DNA from: Mugil cephalus
Taxonomy: Eukaryota; Chordata; Actinopteri; Mugiliformes; Mugilidae
DNA: 64,000 nt
NCBI RefSeq assembly: GCF_022458985.1
Contig: NC_061774.1
Span: 8,484,616 to 8,548,615, forward strand
Direction of reading: 5' to 3'
Shown here: one piece after another, positions 23,642 through 47,500 of the stretch
Layout of the letters: each line of letters opens with the position of its first letter
Position numbering within the stretch: the first letter of the stretch is position 1
Made by a program: the position numbers and the translations under genes
Notes under the pieces: model-generated
The model's input: the letters and a program-made list of their open reading frames with translations, nothing else
What the model was told of the DNA's origin: nothing
Database searches by the model: none

Positions 23642-25127
23642 TGTCGCTCTGCCTCGGGCCGCACCGAACAGAAAAATTAGTGTGTTTTTCAGATTCCTTT
23701 CTCCCTCTAGGTGTTTGTTCTTCTGGCTTTCTAATTAGCCTAACAGAGATAGTCTTGGCTGGTTTGTTGCTCTCTGACAGATGGCGGGATTAGGCAGGGT
23801 TTGGAGATGGCCACTTTAATCTGAGGAGCTAATCCCTCGCCTACCCCTGCGATTGGTGGGGCAATCCCTGCAGGAAGGAGCGGCCATTGGGTCGTGGATG
23901 AGAAAGGACTAGATCACTCTCGAACAAGTAGAGATCAGGTGCTCTGATCACGTGATGATGGTTTAGTGATGAGGGTGTCCAGCCGTGGGACATCATATAC
24001 TGTAGGAAGTAGACCAAGTCCACAGCTAATGTTTATGTTCATTATTGATTGATTAATTTTATTAATTTATTATCTTCATCAGTTGATTCGCTTTAGAAAA
24101 TATAAGAAAAATGCGACAATCACAAATTCATAAACCCAAAGGTCACTTCATTAACTTGATTTTATTTAAAATTTATTGTTCCTTGTTCCATAAGTGGTGA
24201 TTTTTTTTTTTTTTTTCGCCTCTATGGACCCACTCTAATTCACAAGTCAACCAGACATGGTTTCACCTTGCCCCTTCAGATCAGCTTGTATGCGTTTCAG
24301 GGTTTTAGTTTTCCACCACTATCCTGGGGTTAAATTTTTAAATGTGTAAGGAGGCTAGTTATGGTCCATATAAGCCTATTAATGAGATTGGAAACTATGG
24401 TAGAAACATCAAATTGTCTGGAGATGGGCTGGAGATAGCATTTACCTAGACCACTATTTCTTAATTTCATTCATTGCTCTGAACTGTGATACACACACAA
24501 AAAAAAAGCCCAACTAATACTTTTAACATTTAAACAGACCGAATGACTAATAAGAAGATTGAAGATAACAATCATGGCATTTCATGTAACAGCTCTGTCC
24601 AAAGCAAAATTCAGAATTCAATTCTTTTCACGGCTTCTTTCTTTATTCTATGGCAAACACATATAGAGGCATACATGTTAAAATAGTCAGCACTTCTAGG
24701 GAACACTCAGTGAGGTGTAACACTTGAGGCTACCTCTGGATCTATACCTATAACATCTAATCCATGATCTTGTCAATGAAAGGCCCCTTCTTTTCGCCCA
24801 GAAATGTCAACACAAACTCCTATATGCCACCACATTTTTCTGGATCTCGACAGAATTATAAACACTTTAAGAAAATGCTGTTCCACCTTCAGCATATGTA
24901 TCTAACAGATGCTCAAGCACAGACTCACATTAAATGTAAACTTAAAACATTTGGACAGTTTTTATCAAAGAAGACAGCACGCCGGATGTGTAAGCTATGA
25001 AAATGACAAACTGAAAGGAATGACGCAGCAACTTTGCTTATAAAGATTTCCTCCTTGGTTGAAGGCCGTCCTGCTCCTCATCTTCATGATGCGTGGTTGG
25101 AGACGACGTGATACTGCCCCCTAGTGG
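23642..25127. other. Intergenic: AIPL1-like promoter side and taf7 3' UTR
   Basis: Head-to-tail gap on the - strand between taf7 (ending at 25128) and the AIPL1-like start codon at 23641. A candidate taf7 poly(A) signal (AATAAA on the - strand) is at 24642-24647, giving a UTR of about 490 bases. No TATA box is obvious just upstream of 23641. No other gene is seen. Confidence 0.5.
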
Positions 25128-28100
25128 TCACTTCTCGATCAGTGAGTCCAGCTGCTCCTGCAGGGAGGCCAGCTGTTGGAGCAGAAAATAGAAGGCGTGA
25201 TTGATACCCAACAGCCCCAGGGTGTAATTGGAGGGTAAGTGGATGACGATTAACATGTCTTTTCACATTAATTTGTTTCCTTCATTTGTCAATACAAACA
25301 ACGACCCAAGAGAGTGGGCGGCCCCTATGTCATAGTTGCAAAAAAAAAAAAAGGACACCGCTGGTAGCTGCTGACAAATTAAATTTTACTTGATTGGATT
25401 TGAACTTTGCTTTGAGGCACAAAAATGGTCTGGTTTAAAAGGACAGCAAGCACAATGGCGATCATGGTATTCATACGAGATAAATACATGCACACAGCTC
25501 GAAAGCAGCGGAAAGCTCACAGCGAGCACCGGTACTCCGCTTTCACAAAAAGACTCTTACCTGCTCCATCTCCCGCTCCTCCTGCTGAATAATCTCGTCC
25601 AACAAGGCTTGGAAGCGGTTCTGTGAGAGGGGAGAGACAAACGAGATTTGTTCGAGTCGACATGCTGAGCCTCATTAAATTGTGAGGGCTTTAAATGTGT
25701 GTCTGCCTGAGCTGCTCATGTCACTATCTCCTCTCTGACAGAAAGGCCACTTGGAATGCCAGTCAGAGACGGATGACCTTTTCTACACGGCTGTGATAAT
25801 AACGACTGGAGATGGGGCCGTGACGGTCCCAAACACCGGGCAATGAGAGCTCTAAATGGCAACATAAAAAAGGGCCGTGTCTGCTCGTGTTTCACTCATT
25901 GTAAAGTCTCCACTAAACGGCACCGGGCAGAAGATTTTTATGTCATATATGGTGCACGGCAATGTTTTGATAGTGAACGGCCACCCAGAGAGATGTCATA
26001 TTTATGGTTTTTGAAATGCAAATATTTTTTTTTTATTTATTTTTTTTAAAACTGCCTCCAACAATGTGTGTAATCAACCTAATTTTTTAGGTTTTTCACT
26101 TCACAGCAGAATTTATGCTGCATGAAGACTTTTGCCTTCAAGCTCATCTGCATATTCGTGTTTACACGGTGCACATGCAGACCTACTTTCTGAATGGCTG
26201 TGTGATAAAAGTGCGTGCGTGCTCGCTGCTTACTTTGAGGGCCTGGTTTTCCACTTTCATGATGAGCTCCTCCTGCTGTTTTTTCCGGGCGCGCGTCTCT
26301 TGGAGCTTGGCCTTAACGCTGTTGATCTGCACCTGGTACTCCATCACTGGAGGGAAGAACGGGGACATTCGCGTGTTAGGAATGCCGTGAATAAATCCAC
26401 GAAAACACGCCACTTACGTTCCTGCGTTCGGTTAAGTGTGGGCAGATAATGTTGAAATGATGGAACATAATTTGAGGGCAACGCTGTGCACCTTAGCTTG
26501 CTTGAACAACGTGGATGCCTCCACTTCAGTCTGACAAATTGCTGGTAATTGGAACAATCAGTCCATTTAATAAAATTACGTGTTTCAGCGGGATGAAGCT
26601 CTAACAGACACAAATCAGTCTGCTCTGGGCCCCACACCGACTTCTCATTAATTCCAGCCAGAGTGGTAGCGTCGCACAACAACTTGTGGCTCCACCGCCC
26701 TCAAATTCTCCTAAACACTAATTGTATCCAGTTACTGCTTCTCTATATTGGAACTCAATTCTCTGATACAGCTGTTGTAACGCGCCAAATAAAGTCGGGC
26801 GAAGTCCCCGCACACTAGTCCATTACACAGCTGCCAAAAACATGCGCAGCCAGACTCCAACATGTTGGGGTTTAGGCTCTGCTGGGATGCTACTGTGGAT
26901 CTGACCGCTACTGTTGCTGACTGACAGCTCCATGTATGTAGATAAGGAGGCATTGTGCTGTCAGGCTGGACAGCTGCCTGAGCCGCACGCTGAGCCACAA
27001 CACCTGCCAGACCGGCCGGCTGAGAGCTGTCAGTGTGCGCATCTCTCTCGGTGAGGGCGCAGCATGTGTTTTCACGTTGAAGTCGGACTACGCGCTTGAG
27101 CGCGGTGATGTCTAGGTGACGTCTGACCTAGAAAACTCAGCTCTGATTAGAAGTCCACACACTCGGCCGTGGTTATTTTTTCCGAGGGTATCTGAGGGCA
27201 ATTTTGTTACGATTTTAAGTTGGAATCTTTTTAGTCGCGAAGCTCTTGGCTGTGAGCGCCGCGGTTTAAAAATGAGCTGCTGATAGAAGTGACTGAGCTG
27301 TCACTCCCAGGTCTAAAGTGAAAGCAGAGGCACAGTTCAGTACATTGGATACACATAAACAATCTGAGTATAAAAATACTCTTATGATAGAACCTTGGTC
27401 TACGCAGAAACCCCGACGTGCTCTCACCTATCTGGCTGTTCCTGTCGCTCTCATGCTGCGCGGAATCAGACTCGTTGAGTTTGTCTTGAAGCTGTCGGAC
27501 CAGATCATCCTCCGTGTCCATGATGTTCAGGTCCTCGTCCTCGTGCCGGTCCCCCTCGTCCTCCTCGTCCTCACTGGAGCTGCTGATGTCGTTGAAGATC
27601 TCCCTCAGTTCGTCTCGCTGGACTGGGCGCGCGGGGGACGCACATTAGTGTTATTAACACGAACACAAAGGAAGAAACAGACTCTGCTCTTGGCGTTACA
27701 GTACAAGTCGCAGAAGCGTAAACAAACTCGCTGTTTGTCCACTAGAGAGAAATAGAAAATTTAATTTTCCATATTAAAAAATCCCACTCAGTGCATATGT
27801 TGGTCATATTTCTAACAAATGCGAGTAATTCTTTTCAAGGCTTTGTTTGTGTTATGTGATTGTGTAAAACTCGAATGCCAGACAATATGGCATTATGAAA
27901 TGTTTCATATTTTAATTATCAATGGTGTCACTACAACGAAAAGTTGTACAGTGTCAATGGGGAATTACTGATGTGTTTTACTAGTGGTTATGGTAGAAAT
28001 AAATGTCCGTTGTACTGCTTTGCATAGACAAAAGATTGCGCCTGCTACCAAAGACACCTGCATTTTATCGGATTTTTAAAGTAAACATTATTTACCAGAG

Positions 28101-28935
28101 GATCCGTGACCCATTTTGTGTCCTGAGGTCCCAGGGGAGGAGTCCAGGTTGGCTAGAGAGCCATGCTGATCTGCTTCCTTGGACTCATCCTCTGCTATAA
28201 CTTCCCACCCTGATCGTCGCGGGTTAAGGTCCAGCCAGCTTCTGTAGATTCCTTTCCACCCTCACAGGTCTCACACCGAACCACTTTCGACTAACTCCTC
28301 TTTGAAGTAGACGAGTCAGTGTGTCATGTCTACGTCTGCTGCTGCATGCATGAACTCAACCTATAATTAGAATCTAGCTTCACTGCGACCAACTAAGCAA
28401 TGATAATGAACGGTCCATCTCAATTAACACGCAGCAAGCGGCTACTCGCAGCAGCCCCGCTGTGCTCTTATTCTGTCAGGCAAGTTTAGAGTTTCATTAG
28501 GCCACTAATAGTGTCACTGCACAGTGATTTCTCCCGCAAAGACATTAGAAGGAGTCGGGTCAAGTGAACCACTAATCTTTGTTCTTAAAAACTTGAAAAA
28601 TAAAGTAGGCGCAACAGGTCAGGTATCACATTACAACTGTTTGCTACTTAAATGTGGATAACTTTTGTGAATCAGTGGGAACTTCACGGGTATGTGGGAA
28701 AAAAACACCCTTGTTTTGCTCGGTTATGTATACTCTTAAAGGCTTTGGGGATTTATAAAATGCATGAATATTTGTAGGTGTCTGAAAGGATACGGACACT
28801 GACAGCCTCAGCGTCAGTGCTCAGCAATCTCTTCACTTCCTTTTCCACATCAGGAGATTCAATGTACTGAGAGAGAGAAAGAGAAGGGAAGTGGGAGAGA
28901 TTGAGTTACTTGTAGTCTTAGCAGCATCTCTCACT

Positions 28936-28979
<44 letters not shown>

Positions 28980-31900
28980 GGTAGCAGCTGGCTGCATGCC
29001 AGGAAACACATTAGCGATTAAAAACAGAAGGGGCCAAATCAATGTGGCTCGGCACCTTAAGGAAGATTTATTCAGAAGACAAAGTAGAAGTGTATTGCTC
29101 AAGCTCACTGGCTTTCAGTTTGATCAAAGCAATAGTGAAATTGCTTTTTTGCATGCCTTAGGGGCAAACTAAGATGGAAAGGCTTTATTTATATGTAAAT
29201 CTTAGTTTTTACTTTCACCACTGTTCCTGTTTTATGAAATGTAAATGTTGTGTTGGAAGATGGCCTGGGAAAGAGATGGATCATCAAACTGGATGCTAAG
29301 GAGACGGACGGGAAATGAGAAGGGACTGCTGCAGGGAAAATGGAAACGCCAAAACCTTCTTTTTCGCAGTCTTCCGAAATCTTCTCTTGCGCGTGTTCTT
29401 CAGGGGGCAGGTGACTGCAGACCGAAACAAGATGATTAGTCAAATCAAGTCAAAGTAAGTCAATTAGATGTGGAGGGCAAACTGTGCTTCCAAAACTGTT
29501 GATGTGCCAAGTTTTCAACACAAACAGAGCAGACAGCTGTTAGGTATAGATGCGTATCTACTCACTGCCATGATTCCAAATGAACTTCTTGTCCTTGTCT
29601 TTATCCTTCTTTTTGCTCTTGGGGTCAGTGCCAGTTGGCTCCTCCAAAGGAGGATAAAGGTCTCCATCTAGTGTACACACCAGCATCTAAACCATGGACG
29701 TGGAAAATATTAATGGCTTATTGTAATTAGCAAGAGGCAAGCTGAGGCAGAATCTATTCCTTTTTATTATTTTTTTTATAGTCAATAAACTGTAATATTA
29801 ACTTTAATTTACAATTAGAATCCTAAACTCATTTAATGTCTCAATGACGCTATACGTGGCTAAAAGCAAGTACTTTCATTGTACACTATGAAGAGGCAGC
29901 GGTTTACCTGGCAAACATCAGCAGTCTTGTAAAATGTCTTCTTGTCCACCGTTTTGAGAGACTCAATCATACAGGGCAGATCCACCAGTTTGCAGGCTAA
30001 AGGGACGCGGTCGACTCTAACTATGCCATGGTGACCGTCAGCTGCGAATAAGAGTTAAAGAAAGGGACAAATGATTGTTAAAGGGGTGATGACAGAACTA
30101 ACACCACTGTTAGACACACATAAAATAAGATGCATAGGATTTGGCAGTAAATATCTCAACTCAATTTTGTTGTTAAACTTCCACTTTTCAAAAAAAATAG
30201 GAAACATTGAAACAGTGAATGTTTACTTACAAACTACAAAGACTAAAAATGTACAAAGCCTGCCCAAAAAAAGTCGCCACAAAAAAAAACAACACCAAAA
30301 AAAGAAAACTACACACACACTCTAATATTTCGTTGGATCTCCTTTCGCTTTGATTACAACAGCATTCACTGTGGCACTGTTTTGAGAAGAAGCTTCTGCA
30401 ATGTCACCAGATTCATTTCCATCCAGTGCTGCATTAGTTTCTTTCTCTCAAAGCCTTCTCCGGCACATCCCAGAGATTCTCAATGGGGTTCAGGTCTGGA
30501 CTCTGTGGTGGACGATCCATGTGTGAAAATGATGTCTCATGCTCCCTGAACCATTCTTTCACAATTTGAGCCCCATGAATCTTGGCATTGACATCCTGGA
30601 ATATGGTCGTGCCATCAGGGAAGAAAAAAAACCATTGATTGAGGATTTTCAGGCAGACATTGGGCATTATGTTGCTGAACCAACTGCAGCAACCCCAGAT
30701 CATAGCACTGCCACTAGTGCCACTGACACTAGTCATGATGGGTGCATCACTTCACCTGCCTCTCTTCTTGCCCTGATGCCCCATCACTCTGGAACAGGGT
30801 AAATCTGGACTCATCATTTCAGATACTCCCTAGTGAACTGAAGCCTCACTGATTAGTGGTTTTCTTAAGGCTACACAGCTGTTTAGTCCCCTAAACAGCT
30901 GTGCTCTTACTTTCACTACTACACATAACCCTGAGTCCTACTGTTGTTTTTCCTCTATTTGATGTCACCAAACATTTAACTGATTGTTGATCATGATCAA
31001 TCAGGATTTTTTTCCGACCACATTTCTTGGACGTGCCCGTGCAATAAAAATAGTAAGCTGCCAACTGGATTTAACTAATAAACAAACAACTTAAACTTCA
31101 GAGAGGTGAACTGTTTTCCTGTTTTCTTTCTTTTCCTTCCATGTCATTGCGCTTTCATCTTTAAGGTCTTTATTGGCTACACACAGTGGAGCACTTTGAT
31201 GCATGAGATGGAGCATTATCCTGCATAAAAATCATGGTCTTCTTGAAAGATGCAGACTTTTTTCTGTACCACTATGTGAAGAAGTTATATTCTAGAAACT
31301 GGCAGTAGGTTTGGTAGTTAGAGTCCATCTTCAACCCGAAAACCCATCTGGTCCATCAACAGTCACACTCATATCATAGTTGTGGCACTTCAACTAGTGT
31401 GTCTTGTTCAGTGATGGTTAGATTTCAGTCTTTCCTACCTTGGCCATGTCTCAGAGCACTGAACAACTTGTGCTTCTAGGCACTGCAGGTAGGCCGCAGT
31501 ACTGGAATATGACAGCACTGGAGGATAATGGGTTCCTGGTAGCTTCAAGTTCGATTCTTCCCAAATCTTTGGCAGCTAATTTACGTGTTTTTCTCTCAGC
31601 AAGTTTGTCGCAGCCCTTTTTGGTTCTGTGGTCACGTCCTAGTATCTTGGCAATTTCAAGAGTGCTGCATCCCTCTGAAAGATGTTTTAGAGTTTTTGAC
31701 TTTTCAGAGTCTGTTAGATCTCTTTTCTGGCCCATTTTGCCTGAGGAAAAGTAATAATTGTGCAGACCTGATATAGGGTGCTGATCTCCAAAGGCCGCCC
31801 TCATTTTACAAACGCTCATCACCTAGCATGTTTAAATGCAATAGATATTTAAGTTTGTTCGGCTTCATGTTGGAAAGTATAATAACAATAAGAATGTGGA

Positions 31901-33314
31901 TATGGTCAAAATACTCTTGCCTAATAATTACGCATGGAGTGCAAAATACATAACCAGACAGATAAAAGAACGAGGTGAAACAAGTATCATAACTGCTCCT
32001 TACGGTGCAACTCGATGGTGAGCCTGTCCTTCATGTTCATACTGCTGGACTGAGCAATTCTTCTCACCGTTGAGGCGTATTCCTGAAACAAAAGAAAACA
32101 AGTACAAGAAACTCATATTATTTTCACCTAAATTAAATTCACTTAAATGGTCAAAACGAAATTCACTGAAGCTAAAATAAGACCAATATTCTTACCAAAG
32201 GAAGCCTCAGAACAAACTGGCTCTCCAACTCGTAGGGAGCATCCTCCTTGTTCTTGGAGCCGACCTTCCCCACTAGAATCAAACCACATCATTAAAAACA
32301 AACCCATAAAATGTATTACTTGTTGCCTGCTAAGACCTTATGAAGCTACTGTGTCAGTCACTAGAAATAGACTGTGATGTTTGACTTGGCCATCTACTGG
32401 TTTCAGTGTGTCTACATTTAATAATGTACTGTTAGATAATGTCACTAGCTACACTGGTCTTTGGACCAATTCATCTCATATTTATAACAAGTGTAACAAC
32501 TAAATAGTTGCAGCTAAATACACAACAAATACATATACAACAAATGCACAAAGTAATTTAAAACTTCCCATGTGTGTCATATTTTTCATTCGTTTTAAGT
32601 GACTTCATAGAAAAATTTAAATAGACATATAAATATCTGAATACCTGATTTTATAATGGTTGTACAGCAAATATATTATTCTACTTATGTGCCAAATTTA
32701 CTTCTTGTTATACATTAAATATAATGCAATTTTAGAATATAAATCGATATACAATGATTATATTAATATTATGTGGTAATAAACAATGAGGGGAATAAAC
32801 TAAAACGTCTTCTCAGTCATCGTCACTAGAGGAAAAACAGCTAGTTATAAGTTCAGCAACTGACTCCATTAAACAATGGTTAAAAGAATGAACGGCCACA
32901 ACGCTTTAACAATAAACGAGTCTATGAACAGTCGAGTACTAGAAAACAGTTCAGAGATTTTTGTTTGAGTTTAACTCAAACGCTGTTGAGTTACAGATCT
33001 TATAAAGTGATGCTAAGATTAGCCTAATGTCAGACCAAAGTCAATAAAATGTAACCCTGCATGAGGGTAATGTTAAGTAGCATTGTTGGTATTACAGCAA
33101 AATGCTTATACAGACGTGATAAAATCATTACAAACTTTCAGCGGTGGATACTTTTATTCACAGTTTATATAAACCATATTCTGGTGCACTATTGCATTTA
33201 TTATTGGTAAATCATTCAACAATCCTAAACTAGCAGAGGCATCTTAGCTAACATTAGCTTAGCTGGCTAACATAATAGTAGCGGTTGTAACCTACCTTTC
33301 AGTTTAGATGTCAT
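25128..33314 (-). CDS. taf7: TFIID subunit 7 (TAF7)
   Basis: Subunit of the general transcription factor TFIID; TAF7 binds TAF1 and restrains its acetyltransferase activity in the nucleus. Exons in coding order (- strand): 33314-33296, 32272-32196, 32082-32004, 30041-29908, 29686-29566, 29414-29356, 28866-28794, 28209-28096, 27622-27428, 26346-26234, 25620-25561, 25172-25128. They sum to 1089 bp, 362 residues (human TAF7 349). The N-terminal TAFII55 region shows [52 protein letters not shown] and FIWNHGI. Basic [15 protein letters not shown] and [20 protein letters not shown] follow. The acidic [20 protein letters not shown] and coiled-coil KVENQALK...NRFQALLDE...LIEK end the protein. The intron after 28794 is probably U12-type; the donor after 29356 (GTTTTG) is weak. 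Human TAF7 is intronless whereas TAF7L has introns, so this looks like the ancestral locus. Confidence 0.95.
28210..28793 (-). other. taf7: Probable U12-type GT-AG intron of taf7
   Basis: The donor on the - strand reads GTATCCTTTC, which matches the minor-spliceosome consensus. A branch-like CCTTAAC lies 14 bases before the CAG acceptor. Splicing joins GTC C to GG TGG GAA, giving the TAF7 residues [11 protein letters not shown]. This short distance and the branch sequence are typical of U12 introns. Confidence 0.8.
28940..28977. repeat. (CA)n microsatellite
   Basis: About 19 CA units in taf7 intron 6. Confidence 0.95.
30250..31940 (-). mobile_element. Decayed Tc1-like transposon in taf7 intron 3
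   Basis: Two transposase pieces lie in order on the - strand. At 31735-31480 is the N-terminal helix-turn-helix ([33 protein letters not shown]). At 30736-30434 is the C-terminal catalytic end ([30 protein letters not shown]). The DDE-type [12 protein letters not shown] signature is unambiguous. The middle of the protein is missing or scrambled and frames are broken. Edges are approximate because I could not pair the terminal repeats. Confidence 0.75.
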
Positions 33315-34439
33315 CTTCGTTTTAGTAATTTGGACGACGCAGTTGCATAAATATCGTTAAGGTATACAAAAAAGCAACAACCACGACGTAAAATCGATAC
33401 TGCTTAGCTAGCACAGCATTGCCACAGCCATGGCCGAAACAAAAATATAAAGAAGTGATCGGGTAAAGTGCTGCATTCAGGTCCTCCTCGGAAATCATGC
33501 ATTCATTTTCAGCACACTCGACACAGAGCTTATTGTTTGTCTTGCAGTCGTTCTAATGGTCATGTATATTATAAAATAATCCACATCTCCATATAAAGAT
33601 ACGTTCATACAGCGCGCAATGTCTTTTTAAATTAATTATAATTAATTAAGGACTGATATCCAGACAGAATTAGACACTGAAAGTTAATTTTCCGATAAAA
33701 AGAACATAGCATATATTAATTCTGCATCGCGAGATGTGTTCCACCGACGAGATTTGCAAACATAATACTACAAATAGGTTACTCGAATATTGATCAAACG
33801 AAATGTTTAACCTGTATTTTTTAAGCTTTTTTAAAAATTATGTTCATGTACTGATAAACAGGGGTTAAAATAAACGTTACAACAGAATCAGAATTATTTT
33901 ATTGACCTGAGGGGGAATTACTTTTACGTAAAATAAAGATTGTTAACGAGTTTGAAAAATATATTCTCTTAATAATAAAAATATTAATCTCGCAAAAGAG
34001 ATCATTTTATAACTATAGTAGATTTTTTTGAAAGAAATGTTTAAGGGACAGTTGGTCTCACTTCCTGCTCAGCATGACGAAAATAGGAAATTTCATAATA
34101 AGAGGCCACGGTTCCGATTTTTATCACCACCTGTGGAATTACTCCGTGAAAAACGAACGAACGGATATTTTAATTCATTCGCAGCTCTATAAAATTAGCA
34201 AACGTATTTTAGACAAAGATGTATGTTTTCAGGTCGATTTAAAATGCAATGGCAATTTTACGCTGAAATATACACGTTACACTTTCTGGAAAATTTACTT
34301 TTCACTTCCGGGCCGGAATTTGGTTCTCTGTTGCTGTCGTCTTCTTTCTGCCTACCCCCGTCAGTTCGTGAATAATATCTGCATAAAGTTTGTTTTTATC
34401 TCCGGCGACGCTGCAGCCTTTGGCCGCCGAAAAGCCGCA
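33315..34439. promoter_or_regulatory. Divergent taf7 / slc9a6 promoter region
   Basis: 1.1 kb separates the taf7 ATG (- strand) from the slc9a6 ATG (+ strand), so both promoters must lie here unless 5' exons exist elsewhere. No TATA box is convincing. The sequence is AT-rich in the middle and becomes CG-richer from about 34300. Paired ETS-type motifs at 34304-34319 are listed separately. Confidence 0.6.
34304..34319. promoter_or_regulatory. Inverted pair of ETS/GABP-type motifs
   Basis: ACTTCCGGGCCGGAAT is an almost perfect inverted pair of CCGGAA cores, about 120-135 bp upstream of the slc9a6 ATG. ETS/GABP pairs are common in TATA-less housekeeping and bidirectional promoters. Function is inferred. 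Confidence 0.45.
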
Positions 34440-44567
<10,128 letters not shown>

Positions 44568-47500
44568 AAAATAGCCTCTCACTGCTGATCCAGACGACCG
44601 TCCGTCAAACTGACCCGAGCCGCTGAGCAAAAGACCAGTACCTGACACTCCTCCTTTCTCTCTTCCACTCTCTTTCTTTGGATCTTGCACTTTTTCCTCT
44701 TTTTCCCACCTCATGTTGCATTTTCTCACCTCCTCTATAGGCAATTCACTGTCTCTACCTCATCGTCTCTTTTCTGCTCATTTCCAAACCTCTCAGGCAT
44801 CTGCCATTATTGTATTATAGTCCTATTTATTTGCAGGGTGTTTTTTTTTTTGTTTGTTTGTTTTTTTTTTTGGTCAGTTTTGCTTAGTTGGGCTTAAATT
44901 TGTGTTTGGACCACCTTACTGTAGCATTGCACAGAGGTCTAGCAGCATGTGTTAGTGTGTAAATGCAAGTACCGACCACCACCTAGCTAATTTGTCGATG
45001 TACAGTATATACCAAGAGTACTATAACTTTGATATGCATGCTGAGGATGCTTGTCGTTTTCTTTGTATGGGAGGTCGAGGGCTTTTGTGTTTTGGGTCTG
45101 ACCTTGAATGTTGCTGCCTTCTCTCTGTGCATCAAGCTGACCCAGTGGACAACTTTACTGTACATTCGGTTACAATCAAGTGCCTGGGAATTGCAGTTTT
45201 AAGCATGGCAACCCAATACTGGATCAGCTCTGTGAAGCAGAGCCAATTCTGATTGAGCAGTCATTCAGACTTTTTCCTTTGTAAAAAAGAGAAAAAAAAA
45301 AAATCAATTAAAAACAAAACCGACCCCTCTGTCCATAAGGTAGCAATATCCTCAGTGGGCGTCCGGGCTGTCAGTTTGTGCTATTTGCTTGTAAATAGTG
45401 TTTTAACAATGTGATGCAGTGTAACCTGGCAGTGAAAGGCGTGGATCTCTCCCAATGACCTTTGACTGTGACACAGAGAGAGACTTTACACCTTATTTTA
45501 GACGCTGATGTCGCTCACAGCAGAACGAAAGGGCTGTTGTTCTGAAAACGAGATCCAAACGAACTGAAAAAGCTTAGTGCCATTCCTGTCCTGCATTTTC
45601 ACCTTTTCTGAAAACTGAATGCAGACGACCTTAAAGTGTTTTGTATTTTTTTTTGCGGCGCAGCTTAGAACTTAAAGCTGAATCGCGTTTTTCATATCCA
45701 TTTAAAACGTACGCATTTTCTATTACAAGCGTTACAACATTGAAGACCAAGATTCCTATTGTCTTGTTAAAGTAACTTTGAATTTGACACTAGAACAACT
45801 AACTACCATGTTATTAGAAAGCACACAGGTATTGTGAGGGTGATTTTATGAGGAAAGTGAGAGCGTCTCTCTGGACTGATCGCCTGGTTTTCGGAGGGCT
45901 ACAATCAGTGATTATTTTCATTATTCATTAATCAGTTTTGTAAATTAGTTGATTAATCATTTAATCTGTGAAATGTCAGACGGGGGCAAACTGTTTCCAT
46001 CTGAAGAGTCTAAGACATGTTGAATGCTTTGTTTTGTCTGATCAGTCGCTGAAAATGGAAAGACGTTCACTTACAATTTGACACTTTTCTCAAAAACACA
46101 ATGAAGTATAATTTATACAGTGAGTATTATTATATCATTTGCACAAGACAGATCCACCCGATGTTGTCTTAATCAGTCCATCCCTGATTTACCTGTTATG
46201 AGCAGATGCTTACGTTGGTACTGTGGCGGTTTTACTGCCTGAGTAGAACAACAATAGATGTTTAAATGCTGGATGCTGGATGTTTCTATAGTTCTTGTGG
46301 TTCAATAGCTTGAAGTTCAAACTGGAGTTTAACAACGTGAAGTCCTACAAAGACAGGCTATTAAAAGGGTCCTTGTCCCTGGGTGCGTTACATTTAACTT
46401 ATTTCAGTATATTGGTCTACACTGTAGTGGCTATTTTAGTGGGTGTACAAGAAGAACGGAAGATTTTTGTGAGCTCCTTTGGGTGCAGAGTGCAACAGCT
46501 GTCGGGTGCGGGTTTAACAGGAAGCGTTGATATGATGTCGCCGTGGCAACACTGTGTTTATGTGGACCGAAGCCAGAAAACATTTGGTGACTTAGCTGAA
46601 CGCAACCGTTTTGTGTTTTGGATTCATGGCGAGCCAAAGAAAAAAATAAGAAAGTGGTCACACGTTAAAACGTACGCCAGAGGATGACGATGGGTTTAAA
46701 GAAAGAGAGCGAGATGGAGATGAATGGAAATGGACAAGGGAGGACAGGCCTGTGTTTGAATGAGTGTTTGTGTGGTGAGGATGATACAGACGTGGAAGGA
46801 AGAGAAGGCTTTCCACAGTTATCTTCTGCTGTGCAGGAACTTCTAAATTTAATGTGTTTTTTTGTTTTGTTTTTTTTTAATCAGGCATTCCTCTTGAGAC
46901 CATATTATTTGCAGTATGATTTATGGCGTTAACAATTTTATATCTTGTGTTATGAAGCTTTTTTTTTTTTCCAGAAAATCCAAGAATTTGCACTCACTTA
47001 TTGAGGATGTTTTATTGTTTTGCTATGTTTTATCCAACAGCTGCTTTTATATTATTTACCTTGTGTTTCGGAAGGTTGTGGGACATTTAGCGAATTTGTG
47101 CCGGCTCAAATGAAAGGTGAATTAATGTTTAGTAGAAGTTCAGTTGGTTTGTTGTGTTACTTTGTTAAAAAAAAAAAACAAAAAAAACAAATGTGTCCAC
47201 GCTGCAGTGGCAGTCGGGATGGTTCAAAATCCTTTCATAGCGTTGTTACATCTTATCTAACTTGACCATTCAGGTACTTTGCGTGCGTGCGCGTTGGCAG
47301 CAAGTCGCTGTTTGAATGCTGTTGCCATGACGTCTACAGAGCATGAATCATCTGTCCTCTGCTGGCTCTTTGGAGAAAAAATAAATAAATAAGTAAAATA
47401 TATATATATACAAGCAGAATTGTGTGCCACTGTTCTTAAACTGACACATTAAACAATGTGAAATCTGCAAAAGGAAAACTAGGTTTCGGTGTTTGCCTAC

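Noticed and set aside
29468-29671. 67-codon membrane-protein-like frame on the + strand
   Set aside because: It is the antisense of the Lys-rich taf7 exon 29566-29686, which produces a Leu/Phe-rich shadow.
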